The translations under genes were made by a program, and so were the position numbers. A DNA stretch of 33,359 bases from Phialocephala subalpina. Lineage: Eukaryota > Ascomycota > Leotiomycetes > Helotiales > Mollisiaceae. The notes beneath the pieces were generated by a model. The model was not told the DNA's origin and did no database searches. It was given only the letters and a program-made list of their open reading frames with translations. The DNA lies in contig FJOG01000065.1 of assembly GCA_900073065.1 (NCBI GenBank), positions 177,391 to 210,749 on the forward strand, read 5' to 3'. This document shows, one piece after another, positions 1 through 11,993 of the stretch (position 1 is its first letter; every line of letters begins with the position of its first letter).

Positions 1-1837
1 TATACTCGATCGCACTACTCTAATCAGATTAGGACTAGGACGGGAAACCTTCTTGACGCGTGGGTTCTAGTCCTCGCTCCTAGTAGGAATATTTATACTT
101 CCAAGTAAAGCTAAAGGTTAGAGAGCTTTATAAAAACAAAGGATCTTTATATATAGTTCTGGGACTTATTCGATCTAGTAGTAATATCCCCTATAAATAT
201 AATAAATTAAAGTATAAACTCTGAAAATACTTAGTAATCCCTATGAATATATGCAATAAATCCTCAAAAAACGTTAAATCTCGCGCTAAATATTCTTCCG
301 CGAGAGTTAAATATCGCTTGTAATTAGAAGCGTTGCTCATTTTGCCAAATTCGTATGTATTAAAATCTTCGCCGCTACCAAAAAATCCAGGACGTATAAA
401 CGATTAAAACGAGGACTTATCCTCTATATAAAGGATATCCAAAGAGCTAAATGTAGCTTCCCAGCAGCTTATAGCTTCGCATTCAAAATACATTTAATCC
501 TCAACGAAAACAAGGCGTCTTCGGCTAAAAATAGCCTCTTAAAAAGTCTAGCCCCTGCTTCCCCACTTTAAGGATCGAATTAACTTAAGGGGATACGATA
601 ATATCGAGATAAATTAGATATTCCTAACGATAATTAATAATTAAATAAACTATGATCTTGTATTAACCCCAGGCAATTTATAGTTCTCGTTAATACTAAT
701 AGCACAAATAATTATAAATTCGGCATTTCGATAAATAAGATCTATCTACTAGATTTACTTAAACTTTTCGCTTATATCTTTCTAATCGATATAAAACTTG
801 TCTATCTAAAGATAACGATAACCGAGCGCCTTTATAATGGTAATCGCATCGGCAATCGAAGTCAAGAGAGAAACTAAGAGAAGGGATCTAACCGTTAAAG
901 AAATTAAATCGTTTTACTCTTTATCGGCAGGACTCTTCCCCCACATATAGCTCAATGCGACGTATAGCGCTCCGGGGGGTACTAGAACGATAGTGAGGTA
1001 TTAATAATCAATTAGTTCTAAGTCTAAAATATTACTATAAGTAATATTACAAGTCGATTTGTGATTCTTTTTGCAATAATAAATCCATTCCGCGGCTGCT
1101 AGCGGGTCGAAGCTTCGAGGTATAAGGCTGCCTATAAAAGCTTCTAAGCGTCTCTACGATTTATTAAAGAATATTATCTACCCTTTGCTCCTCGCTTTTA
1201 GCCACGCTTTCGAAGTAAGTAAAGGTTCCCCCCACTTAAAGCCCGCTAGAACTATAAGAAGCGAAAATAAGTGAAACTTGTTTTTATTTAAATCTCGCTT
1301 TTTATTAAACGAATAAAATCCTGGAAAATGCTCTAAGAATCCGAAGGCACGAATTTCATATTTAAGTTTATTATCGATCTTGACTTTACTACTAATATCG
1401 ATTTTATTACGCCACTTAGTATCTTAATCCTTTGGATCAAAAAAAGCGGCAAATAAAATACAATAGAATTTATAATTGTTATCTTTTGAGAGTTTGTTTC
1501 GTTGATCAAGTTTTGCAATTAGGATGCCATTGTGTCTTCTTGGTTGCAGATCTAGGACCTTCTGGAAATCTAGTTGCAAACACTCGGTACAAGTCTTATT
1601 ATCTATATTAAACTTTAGCCTTTCATTAACCGATTCTTTCGACTCAATCGTACCGGTATCCTCGACGCCTCTCTTATGAGCAGAAGCTCCACTTTGGAGC
1701 ATGCCGATTGCGCATGGTGAAGAGGTGTTGTGGTTAGGGGGGTTCGATCTTGGTGTCGTGGAAGGTGCAAGAAGAGCATCTGATTCCAACAAGCAAGCGC
1801 TCAACTTGGGATAAGTTGTTAGCGCCAGCTTCGCCAT
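1..1837 (-). pseudogene. HET-domain (heterokaryon incompatibility) protein, RIP-degraded, truncated by window edge
   Basis: HET proteins trigger regrowth arrest or cell death after fusion of unlike fungal individuals. The ATG at 1835-1837 opens an uninterrupted frame to the TAA at 1424-1426, and the same frame then continues to the window edge through many TAA/TAG codons. N-terminal part: a CTEC pair and a segment ending LFAAFFDPKD. Further on: EIRAFGFLEHF, SFDPLAAAEW, then the HET hallmark ALSYMWG (938-958; the family norm is ALSYVWG), GYRYL-stop-IDK (TAG at 806-808 where Trp is expected), IDLIYRNAEF, and SRG-stop-TF-stop-EAIFSRRR (about 505-560; norm RGWTFQE). Almost every stop is explained by CAR to TAR or TGG to TAG. 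The first ~410 bp of the gene carry no stops, so mutation density jumps near 1.43 kb. Family assignment is firm; loss of function is near certain. Confidence 0.9.
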
Positions 1838-3313
1838 ACGTCACAGAGTCTTGCTACTTGATACGGAACCTCCATATTGTTAGTATTGAAACTTTCTCCC
1901 CGTGGAAGGCTAAAAGAGTTTACGTTTCTTGAATAAAGGATAGCAAAAAAGCACTCAAGTATAGAGTCGAAAGCGCTTTCGTTATACGAACTCAAAAAAG
2001 TGGCTATGCCATAAGGCGGTACTTGACCGGTTTCCTAGTTATATTAGAATATAAATTGCGAGTGAGGATATAATAGATATTTTTATTATTATTAAATATC
2101 AAGTTTTAACTTAAATCGTTTAGCGCTTAAAGCGATACGCTGGCATAAAGTGGCGTTCAAGTCGAGTCGAGGCTTTTATGCCGATGCTAAGTTATGCCGA
2201 GCCGAAAAGCCTCAGTTAAATTAAGGACTATAATTACCTTTATATTACTCTATGAAGTTTAAGGCTATATTAGTATATTTCGAATCGAGATTTTAGAATA
2301 AAGTTTAATTCCTAGGTTTTAAAAACATAATAATTAATTATAATACTATAAACTCCTTGCAAATAATCTTATATATAATATATAAGTATATAATAAAAGC
2401 TCTTAATAAGAAAATTCTCGTATAGAAATCATTAATTACAAATAGTTATACGAGATCTTTTGGAATAAACTATTTTTATTTTTTATTAAAATTTTTGCGG
2501 TTTAATAAAAGTATTATATTATACTACGGGATTTTCGGTTACCTAAACTCTTTGGAATAATTCTAAATACACGGACATTTTAGTTTTAATATCACTTAAT
2601 GATCGAATATATATTATACCGAAGCCGAGAAGGCGAAATCAAATTCCGAATTATCCGATCGAATTACGATAATACCAAACCTAGTAGTTTAAGACGTAAT
2701 CATTTTTAAAAGACGAGATATATTTCTTTTTATCTAACTTACATAACCTCCAAGAGGACTACCTATCGCCATGGTTCTCCATATTAGTAGACGTATTGCT
2801 TCAAAATAATTACGCGCTATTATTGAGCCCACGTGTCCCGAACCAAGTTAGCGACTAATATGCGTACGTGGCCCTCGGTGTCTTTTAAACCCTCCTTAAA
2901 TAAGCGGCATCCTTTTACTTAAGAATCTTTATTGGCCTGCCTATCTAAATCTATTCTCGATTATAGCATTACCTTCGTGCAACGTCGCCTTTACGGAACC
3001 CCTAGGCACTAGCAAAGTGGAAAGACTATTAAAATATTAACTTTAATACGAAAAGAGTATTATAGTACTTTTAGGTTATTATAGTAATTCTTTTGAAATC
3101 CGTCGACGATTATAAATAGCGAGAATAATTGGCTTATAACCCGAAGGCAAGCATTAGGCCAGCGGAAGAGATACAAAGCAAATGATGGCCGCGATATTAC
3201 AAGACGAAGGCAGCGCTTACATAAACTGGAATCTATCATTTAAAGAGTCTTAAAGGACTTAGCGGCGGGATACAATATATCCTCCAAATTTGCATCTTCT
3301 AAATCACTAAATC
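1838..3313. other. Gene-free AT-rich DNA
   Basis: No reading frame that could be defended. Composition is AT-rich with TA-rich runs, as in RIP-treated repeats. A patch at 2100-2220 is less AT-rich and contains related words around TGGCATAAAGTGG and GTGGCTATGCC, probably a worn repeat. A segment at about 2740-3010 is nearly normal in composition but has no coding signal I recognise. A small hairpin (CTCGTATAG near 2418, TATACGAG near 2450) is visible. Confidence 0.5.
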
Positions 3314-3408
3314 AAATATTCTCTAGATTAAGTATTCTCCAGATCAACGCCCTCCAGATTAGATATCCTCCAGATCAAACATACCCCAGATCAAATATCC
3401 TCCAATAA
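3314..3408 (+). repeat. 16-bp minisatellite, about 6 units
   Basis: Six consecutive diverged units of consensus AARTATYCTCCAGATC: 3314-3329, 3330-3345, 3346-3360 (15 bp), 3361-3376, 3377-3392, 3393-3408. Looser copies may precede it from about 3270. No coding meaning is apparent. Confidence 0.8.
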
Positions 3409-5658
3409 CTTCAACCTCTCCCATTATTATAGCACTCAAATCCTTATTCTCTTAGCGGGCTATTCCAAAGTCACCCTTTTTACACTTCGATACCCTGGGA
3501 TTTTGCAAGCTTTGCTTAATGCCATAGTACTATAGTTATTCACTTGCTTTCTATTACCGCACTTTGCGGAGTCTTTTAATAATAGACCGCACTTTTCTCC
3601 AAGTACTACCTACTTTATCTTTATATCCTGCGAGAATCGCAAGTCTCTTAAGTACAAAATTTAAATTGCATATTATAAATAAGTTTTTAATCGAATCGAA
3701 AATCAAAGTCAAAGTATCGTATAAAGTATATATCGTATTATTTAAATTGTTAGTAACGATCTAATAAATTAACAAGTAATATTATAATTATAATATTTCT
3801 TTTAATTAATGTTAAGTCTTTATAAATGGTTGTAATTAACTTTCTCGATTTCAATATAAATGTCCTTTGTTTGAAGAAGACCTTGAATTACTCTTTGAAG
3901 GCTATTGCGAGTATTACACGCGGTATTAAGTAAAGTATCGATAGAGAAGGCTTAATTATTATATTTAAACGCGCATTTCACGAAATCGAATAAAAGAACC
4001 ACGAAGATTACACGAGAAACGACGGCATGGAAATCATCCGCAATTTAGCGAAAATCTCTTGATAGTGGCTAATTCTAGTCCTACGGGGCATAGTACTTTA
4101 ATGGGGACCGTAGTACTCGTTAAAGCTTTTGAGCCTTGATATCGTCCGTTACTTTCGAGGGGTTTTTGCTCTCGTGCCCAGGGAGCTCCTAACGTCCGCA
4201 ATAGAGTGTAAAGAGCGTATCGAGATTCGGACGTCCCGTTAATAAGCGTAAAAGAGTTTTGTCGTCCTAAATCGAAATAAGCGAGCAAATTCGTTCGATT
4301 TTGCGAGGGTTGATGGCGGTCGTTAGCGTATAGTAAACTTTTACTTCCCACTATTTAGAATCGATCACGGTCTCGCGAGAAGCTCCCGATTTTATGTCGG
4401 CGACGGTCTAATAGTAAAAACTGCAGCGGATGAAAGAGGTGAAGATTAGGCTTTTGTTGGAAGCCCTCAAAGAAATTGGGTGCGGGGATTAAGTCGACGA
4501 ACGAGGGATGATGAAAGGGGGATAATAAAGGAGGGATGATAAAGAGAGAGAAGAAAGAGAGGAAGATAATGGGACTTATATATCGGCGTTTATCGGTGCC
4601 CTTAAGACACTTCAAATAACGAGCACCTTCGTATTCGCATATTGGAAAGGAAGTTCAACGATCGGGCTTTATTTACTGAAATAACATATAATAACCTCCT
4701 CTTATATTGGCTTTATTGAGAGGTTTTCTTTTTGTTTAAGATACGGTTTAATGTTAAAGGCCTACGCAACTAATCGTCGGTGATCCTCCTCTTCGATATG
4801 CAGTTTAAGGGCGACGCCTTTTCGAAACTACCCACTTTAGTTTGCAGCCGCACATTCAAAAGAATCATAACACCAGATAAGTACTAACGGATTTCGCGGG
4901 TCGCTATTAGGCATCTGTATTACCTATTGCAAAAATGAAGTTATTCTCAATTGTAAAAGGATTATACCCCTTTACTATTTTTGGCATTCACTTTATCACT
5001 GATAATTGATCAAGTAAGCCGTGTAAATATTACACCGCTATATATATCGGCCGAATTTACCTTGGATTGGGTTCGAGTACTAAAAGTCAATTTAACCGGC
5101 AAGCTTAAGTCTAAATAAGAGATTAAAATATACAAATTAACGTTATATAATAAAGTATATTCGATATTTTCCTTCGTTTATATTTTACTGCGGATTTTAA
5201 TATTGCTTCTATATTCTAAGTAAAGAATTTCGTGATTAAAAAACTTATATTCAAATTTAAAGTATTAAAGTATAAAAGCGTTATTAATACTTTTGATTCG
5301 GTGCTAATAATTTATCGATTCTTTTACTTGAAATAGCGATTAAAGTACTAATTTAAAGGCTAAAAGATATGTTCAATTGCGGTCCCTACCTTTAAAGAGA
5401 GGTAGTATTTAAGCGGTCTATTCTAAGAGTGAAAATTGAAGCGTGTATTCAAACTATTTAAATGTGCAAAGGAAATAGCAATTAAAAGCTAAAGATTTTA
5501 AGAATTAGTAATAAGTGGGTTAATTAGTTGCTTTCTTTAATTAAAACTCTCAAGTAATAAGTTTCAAAGTAATAATAGTTGTTTATGCATTTATACGGTC
5601 GTCAATTTGGTTCTGAGAAGAAGGCGCCAAAAAGTAGTAGTTAGACTTGAAAAGGGGT
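3409..5658. other. Gene-free AT-rich DNA with a purine tract
   Basis: No supported gene. Short open frames on the minus strand at 4034-4351 and 4355-4615 show no recognisable motif. The stretch 4495-4575 is strongly purine-rich on this strand (pyrimidine-rich on the other), like the CT-rich leaders in front of fungal genes, so a dead minus-strand promoter is possible. The rest is TA-rich. Confidence 0.45.
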
Positions 5659-5908
5659 TGTCACGTGATAAGGATCGTTAAGCGACCTTGTTGCGGGTAA
5701 AATTTGGACTAGCGTGCACGTGATAAATTGAGGTATGCTATAAGACTTTCTCTTCTAACTCTACAGTGGATAGGTACACTGTATTTATAGGCCTCAGGGC
5801 CCTGCCAGGGCCTTCTAAGGCCTTCTATAGCTTACGTTACCCTGTGGCCTCCAGGCCCTTCCAGGGCCTTCCGCGCCACCAGTGGCGCGTAGGCCTCAGG
5901 CTACAACA
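5659..5908 (-). repeat. Possible solo LTR or LTR fragment, GC-rich
   Basis: A 250-bp block of sharply higher GC inside AT-rich DNA. It starts TGTCACGTGATAAGG and ends CTACAACA, so the ends are TGT...ACA as in retroelement LTRs. Read on the minus strand it has a TATA-like box (TATAAATACAGTG, complement of 5777-5789) downstream of a GC-rich part built from AGGCCT/CCAGGG words. CACGTGATAA occurs twice (5662-5671 and 5717-5726). No 5-bp target duplication was found at these ends (GGGGT versus GACCT), so the exact limits or the LTR call could be wrong. Confidence 0.35.
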
Positions 5909-8179
5909 GACCTCCTTAGAAGTATGGCATGTGTTCTAAAGCCTTATCAAGGCAGATTTGTGGCTCTCGAAAGTCCAATCGTGCAATAAGAAGGAATGGT
6001 CGAATCACTTCTCACGGCCACCCTGAGTGCAAGTGTCAAGGGTAGTGACGCTATATCGATGTCAGTTGCTGGTCACGTGTAGTGGGTCAAACTCTCATTC
6101 CATATGGAGTATAGTTCAGGGGTAATCTCGCAGACTCTTATATCCTCACTCTCCTCCCTAGCTAGCTCTCCAGACTTAAGAATACGATCTTTTTACCCAT
6201 AATATGATGCCTAGACCTCGTAGCATCTGATAATCGAATATTCAGTTCCATGGTATGGATAGAGGGTCTCTCGTCCTAGAGTCGGGCAGACTCGTCTCCC
6301 CTGTTTAAACAGGTCCCAAATCCTATCAATACATGGCATGTAGAGTCTCAAAGCTGGCAGCATATCGGAAGGAATTCTTCGTCGTTAGAATGCCATGCAA
6401 AACCGATAACCAAAACTAGGATTACATTAAGATTTCGACCAACTTAATTTACTGTATATACGAAGTGCATAATAGTGTATATAGCACTAGTAATACTATT
6501 TTAATCGAGGAGGCCGTTTATTTTTAGAGATATTAGTATAGTATGGAGGGGTAAACCTCTTGGAGTCAATTCTAGTGTCTGCGAACCACGTAGAAAGCTA
6601 CCTAAAGAACTAAAATACAAGATGCCAAATCTCTTAATATATCCTCACCAGACCACGTAATACACCGCCCTGCCATTCTGCCCTGCTATAATAGCAATCG
6701 TACTATACCAATTTTTAGTAGTCGTTATACGTACGCGAAAAAGGATATAAAAAAGAGTATAATATAAACTAATGAACTTAAATAATCATTTAAAACTAAG
6801 TAATTTAAAAATAAATTGGTAAAAGATTTTATAATAATAAAATATACATTAGATTCTTAACGGTAGATTAACTTGTAATAATCTTATTGCGAAGTAAATT
6901 TCTTTTTTATTTAAAACACGCGAATAATAAGAAATCTTTAAATCCCTTTCGATTAAAGTTTTTAACGGTATTTCTCTCCGACGTTAGAATATTAAACTTG
7001 GCAAAAGTATTTGAGTTATTTTTTTGCACTACGGGAATTTGTATAAAGGATATAATAGAGTTAAAGAATTATATAAAATATTTTCTTTCGATCGTTACGT
7101 ATTAATTCCGTAATTGGAAAGTAAATAATTATTAAAGGGTATTCGGTTTTTAATTTCGAGGTTAAAATGCCTTGATTATAATAAGTATAAAGCTTACGTT
7201 GCACTAATGGATTTACTCCCTTAATTTCGGGTTTAAAAAGCATTGTAATAACCCTTTTAATCTTTGTAAGTTTAAATAATATTATTATTAGGAGGTAAAA
7301 GCGATGAAACCCTTAGTTTGAAATATTATTTAATTGAAGAAACCGCTTATCACATTAATTCTTTAAGGGAATAGTAATTGATTTGGGTTTATACGTGTAT
7401 TAAAACGAGAAATATAAAAGTAAAGAAAGGAAGGGGACTTAGAAAAGGTAATCCGAGGCCTCAAAGTAAATAAGATACTCTTTAGATTTAGGTTCTAATA
7501 ATATAAAAAGCAGTGAATTTCTTGGTAATACTATAGTTCTTCGTTTACCCTCTTTATTTTCCTCCTTATTTATTATCTCCATTGCGAGTTCAATAGTAGT
7601 ATAGTTTTACCCGTCGAATAAGAAATAAGTATTTTCATTAATCCTTTACTGAAATCCTTTATTAAGGCAAGTAATTAATTAAACTTAATTTAAGCGTTTA
7701 AATTAATTTAATAAGATTTTATTATAAAGATAATCATAAGTATAATGGTAGAATTAGTAATAGAATATATTGTTAATCTTTTCGCGATCATAATATAAAT
7801 TGATAGCATTCGATTTGTATTATATAACTTAAATTGAATAGGTAATTCTTTTTAAAGCCGCATTTTAAGATTTTGCGCGAAGGTTAAATTTAAACAAAGA
7901 GATTACTTTCATTATTAAATTAAAAAATTATTTATAAATATTACGACATTTTATTCGGAGTTAATAATAATTAAAATTTTATATTATATATTGGCGAAAA
8001 AACTTAGATTTCGCAATTAAAAAATTAATATATACTTTATATTATATTTAATACTTATTGAATCTTTTAGTATTGCGAATAATATTTTATAGAATACTAT
8101 GAATATCCTCAAAAAACTATTCAATTTTGCAACGTAAAACTTTTAAACTCTTACTTTATACGGTTAATAATATTATACG
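5909..8179. other. Gene-free DNA, normal composition then AT-rich
   Basis: 5909-6700 is of fairly normal base composition but has no open frame I recognise. 6700-8179 is AT-rich, TA-rich and RIP-like. Short frames at 6887-7105 (+) and 7061-7243 (-) lack motifs. The minus-strand reading around 6850-7240 has a protein-like texture but could not be placed in a family. Confidence 0.4.
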
Positions 8180-8797
8180 TAAGTAGTTTTACGCCGCTTA
8201 TTAATCTCGGAGTTTTGCTTACATTCTCTACAAAATATATAAATCAACAAATAAAAGCCTAAAAAGAGATATAAAGCAAGCTATTTACGCCTTTAATTAT
8301 TTGAGCCTATTAACCTCATTTAATTTAGCTATAAAGCGTATAGACTCGATTCAAATAGAGAATAGAATATTATAAAGTTCGTATTTAAGGAGGGGCTTTT
8401 AAAAAGCCAACTAAGTTGACTTTGGCCTAGAAACGATCCGCCGGATCTAAGTAAACGAAGGGATTATATAAGGTAATACATCTTTTTCTATCCGAAGTTA
8501 GTAATCTATCTCTAATAAGCCCTATAGATTATATAAATCAACTCCGAGCAATAAATAGGGATCTAGATTGTAAGAATACTTATCTATTCTATTTAAAGGA
8601 TTTATTTAACTCTATCAAAGGGAAAGAGGGATATAGAGAAGACTGCAATCCGACTAGAACGAACGAATTACGAATTGAGGAAGGAAAAGGAGCAATTCGA
8701 AGCTAAGCGGGAAGCCGGGACAAGCGAAGGCGTTGGGAGTTTGACGGAATCAGATGGGGAGGGTCCAAGCCAGAAGAGGAAAAGAGGTGAGGAATGA
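8180..8797 (+). pseudogene. 3' end of an unrecognised RIP-degraded gene
   Basis: One plus-strand frame can be read from about 8180 to a TGA at 8795-8797. The in-frame stops upstream of about 8590 are almost all TAA or TAG, with one TGA near 8410 in a Trp-like context (QLS-stop-LWPRND). This is what decay of CAR and TGG codons would give. Readable pieces include RRLLISEFCLHSL, KPKKRYKASYLRL, WPRNDPPDLSKRRDYIR and a stop-free charged tail: a likely coiled coil (RLERTNYELRKEKEQFEAKR) followed by a polar end SQKRKRGEE. The last ~190 bp are free of stops and less AT-rich, so the decay has a 3' boundary near 8.6 kb. I do not recognise the family; a transposon-encoded protein or an accessory gene are both possible. 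The 5' end is not resolved. Confidence 0.5.
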
Positions 8798-9611
8798 GCG
8801 GGTTTCTTTATTGAATTTATGGCAGGCAAATGAGTTTCATAGCACTTTACTTTGTGGTTATAATATTTGTTCTTCATATTACAATAGCATGATGGTGTTT
8901 CTGACTGAGTTTGACTGCCAATTTACAGTTGTTTCATATGTACTTCGACCGAGGCATTCATGTATCTGCCTTTTGATACGAGTGCTACCCTTCACGCATA
9001 TCGTTAAATGTAGGACCATTGTCTCCACCTCATCAAGCCTCTTACGGAGTTCGGTGATTGTCTCTTAGTATCTTCTCACTTTCGTCCTACCCACATCTAA
9101 GACTAGGCCGATCTCATGTCGTAGCTGCAATTCAGTTGAAGCTTTGAGCTTAAGGTTGCCAGAGCGGATCAATTCCAGGACAACTGGAATTAGATCCGAC
9201 TCTCCCTTGGGGTTCAGACTAGCCTTATCGTTGCATCGACCTGGCGTCGGCGATGTGGTGCGTGAGGGAGAAGTCGCGGCTGAGAAGCCATCTTGTTGTC
9301 TTCTAAGAATTTGGTCCCCGCATCTTCGAGCGCTAAATTAGTCGGTTCGGAAAACGTGCCTAGTTCCCAGAGTTCCAATTATAGTTTCAACTCTTAATCC
9401 ACGCTGGATCAAGAGATAGCATATGTAGATTAACCAGGTGAGTCGAATCTAGCGCTCGACAGCTTCCTAATTATTTAGGGAGGGTAAATTTCGATATTGA
9501 TCAAGATAATTCCGGATCCTAAATCACCATCCAATACTCTATAATAATGATGGATAAATTGAGTAAGAAGATAAGCTCAAAATTCAAAATTAAATATTTA
9601 TTTCACCATCC
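8798..9611. other. Intergenic, normal composition
   Basis: No supported gene. Overlapping short open frames at 8754-9068 and 9144-9341 have no recognisable domains and no intron structure. Confidence 0.4.
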
Positions 9612-9831
9612 TACGGGGGACTCGGTCAAAAGTATGGAGAATACAGGGCATATACGCTATCAGGAGTAAATTTGGGAAGTTCCCTGTAAATATCAGGGTG
9701 GTAGTCGCTAGAGAAGCCTATAAGGAGGCCTTGTTACAGGGCCCGAGCGCCGTAGTTGCTCTGCCAGTAAATACAGGGCCTTACAGAGGCACTGCGCTAT
9801 ATTCTCCATACTTTTGACCGGGTCCTCCGTA
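9612..9831. repeat. Inverted repeat at the 3' end of the membrane-protein gene
   Basis: Arm 9612-9643 and arm 9800-9831 are 32-bp reverse complements with two mismatches, separated by about 156 bp. The right arm is coding sequence for the C-terminal YGGPGQKYGEY of the neighbouring minus-strand gene. The left arm would encode YGGLGQKYGEY on the plus strand, so a piece of gene end has been copied in inverted orientation. Confidence 0.8.
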
Positions 9832-11252
9832 CTCCGTCCCAAATCCAGTGCCAGCAAAAGGACTTCCACGCCTGTGGAAATTAATGTGAAGAAACGCCCG
9901 TAACACTATCGCAATCATACAGATGACCCAGACGAATGAGAAACACATGTACCCCACGGGCAGCCAGAATTTAGCTGCGTTATCAATTGCCTGTTGAGTG
10001 AAGAAATTAAGTTCCAAGAGGGCCTTTGAGGACCCGAAGAGCGCCTGGCATCGACAACTCCGATACAGGCCGATCAAGTGGAAAAGCGTGCTGCCGAATA
10101 GAACAAATGCATTTATGAAGACCAAGAGAGCGTATATGACTTCTAGGATGCCATCAACCATCTTCCAGGCACTGTGGGGTGGCTTCGGGGGTCCACAAGA
10201 TCGCGAATGGCAGCCTCAGCGACGCCTGGGTTCACACTCGCCGCGTAGGAGTTACTGACAACTGCAAGTATAATTACCCATGAGTACCATACTCCGTATG
10301 CAAGATTGTGAGCCGTTTCGATGTCACCGTTATTATCGTAAGCATCATGAAATGATGCAATGGTTGTGGCAAACAGCAACACCACCGGAAGGAAGATGGC
10401 ATTGATGAAGTCAAGTCTAGCCGTCAATATGACTCTTATACCATAGAAAAGTCGAGTCTGGACCTCGCTATCGACGGGTGATCCTTGGATGACAGAAATA
10501 TCTTTGTCCCCGTGGGTTCTCGACGGACCGTCTGTTGCAGTGGAGGTTTCCAGCAAGGTCGTATTTTGTTGGTTATTTTCAGCATTAACCTTAGTCCATA
10601 GCCCACGCTAGACGGCAGCCGCATTGAACTCCGTTGACCCGGCGAGGGTTGACACCCCGACCATTGCTTTCTCAGACCAATTCCTAGGCTTCAACAGGAG
10701 CACCCGAGCGTCTGTAAAGATCTCTGAGAATCCGCCGCAAATGGCGCTTGCGGGGTCTCCAATCAGGGCAACATACTCCCGAGCCTTATAACCAAAGCCA
10801 ATCAAATCACGTATCTTTTTCCACCAAGATGCCTCATCGTCGTCTTTATCTTCACCCACAGAGCAGAGGAGTAGCAAGGCAACAGTAGGTAAGATCCACG
10901 TAGCTAGCGGTCGGAGCCACTCATCTGAAGAGCTAAGTTTATACCCTCCACAATTTTGTTGACACCATCCCATTGTTACGTTGACAGATGCGTACGGCCC
11001 TGGGCTCAAGTAGACATACGCGTGATCGGTGTCGCAGACTGTCCAAGGATCGTCATTGTAATATGTAATGTTCGCCCGAACGGCTAACATACAACAAATG
11101 CCTTGATCGAAGTTGGCATTGGCAGGCGTGAACATCGTTGCGAAGACGATTGCGACGGCGCAGAGGTTAAGAAAGTTTCCATTTCGTCGTGAGATAGCGT
11201 GATATTGGGGGCCTTCCGGCGAAGTGAGGCACTTGGCGAATCTTAGTGACAT
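9781..11252 (-). pseudogene. Multi-span membrane protein of unknown function, one nonsense codon and one frameshift
   Basis: The ATG at 11250-11252 gives MSLRFAK. A hydrophobic segment follows at residues 28-45, then a Cys-containing outer loop (about 46-116, glycosylation sites NIT and NVT), then a span ending LLLLCSV. The frame stops at TAG 10608-10610 but continues in the same frame with further spans (FINAIFLPVVLLFATTIASF and AYGVWYSWVIILAVVSNSYA). Near 10187-10191 (a run of five G) the frame must shift by one base to reach the last exon-like part: spans around LLVFINAFVLFGSTLFHLIG and GYMCFSFVWVICMIAIVLR, with a Gly-rich tail. With one base restored the length is an exact multiple of three, about 490 codons. 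It resembles uncharacterised fungal multi-span proteins. The TAG fits CAG to TAG. Divergent to the CFEM gene. The frameshift could be a sequencing error in the homopolymer. Confidence 0.7.
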
Positions 11253-11993
11253 TTTCGAAGGACCGTGGAAGGACAACAAATTTAATAGATCTTTGCATTG
11301 TCGAGAGATATTCAGTTATGGATGAAATCTACTACAACTGAATGATTGAAGAAAGACAGAGTAACTTATGCAACCGATTTCTCGTCGGAAATATGTTTCT
11401 TTCAGCTAACAACAAGTCGGTTGTCAAACTCCGATCAGGAAAAAGCGGGCAACATCTAACAAATCATTTTGCGGGTTATTGAATGTACGTATCCCTCCCT
11501 TATCAGCGGCAGGTTATACGTGCCAGAAAAGTCTGTCTAATTATAACATGCCACACTCCAACTCCACTAACTACGAGTTTCGCTAGTTTGAAACCAATAA
11601 GATCTTCCTATGTACAGGTTATGAAAAGCCACAATTAAAGCCAGTTCATCGGGCGATAGCTGAAAGAGATATCATACGTCTAGAGTTGAGCTATTAGAAC
11701 CTTTCGTTCTCAGGACCGCCCCAGTTAAGCGCCACCTCGGCTTATTAAGAGTCCCTATTCGTCCGAACTTGCACTGTGGATTTGCGGCTGAGGATACTGA
11801 AGTTAAATTATGGCTTTCTTAAATTTTGGACTTATAATTGGCTATACCACTTCGTACCACAAGGTTGATGGGCATCGTAATATTTAGTACTTCCCGCGCA
11901 AACTGCAAATTCCTCTTCTAACGTCGGGCGAAAATCCTTAAGTCAGCTCCAGGACATCTAGCCGCTCTCTTGACCGAACGCGGTTCTGCAAAG
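11253..11993. promoter_or_regulatory. Shared divergent promoter region
   Basis: About 740 bp between the start codons of two divergently oriented genes that both have extracytoplasmic Cys-containing regions. No ORF of note and no clear TATA box. The arrangement would allow co-regulation; that is inference. Confidence 0.4.

Noticed and set aside
5068..5090. tRNA T-loop-like word GGTTCGAGTAC
   Set aside because: No acceptor stem, anticodon arm or A-box at the required spacing.
9998..10258. 86-codon plus-strand frame
   Set aside because: Antisense to membrane-spanning segments of the minus-strand gene; no motif of its own.
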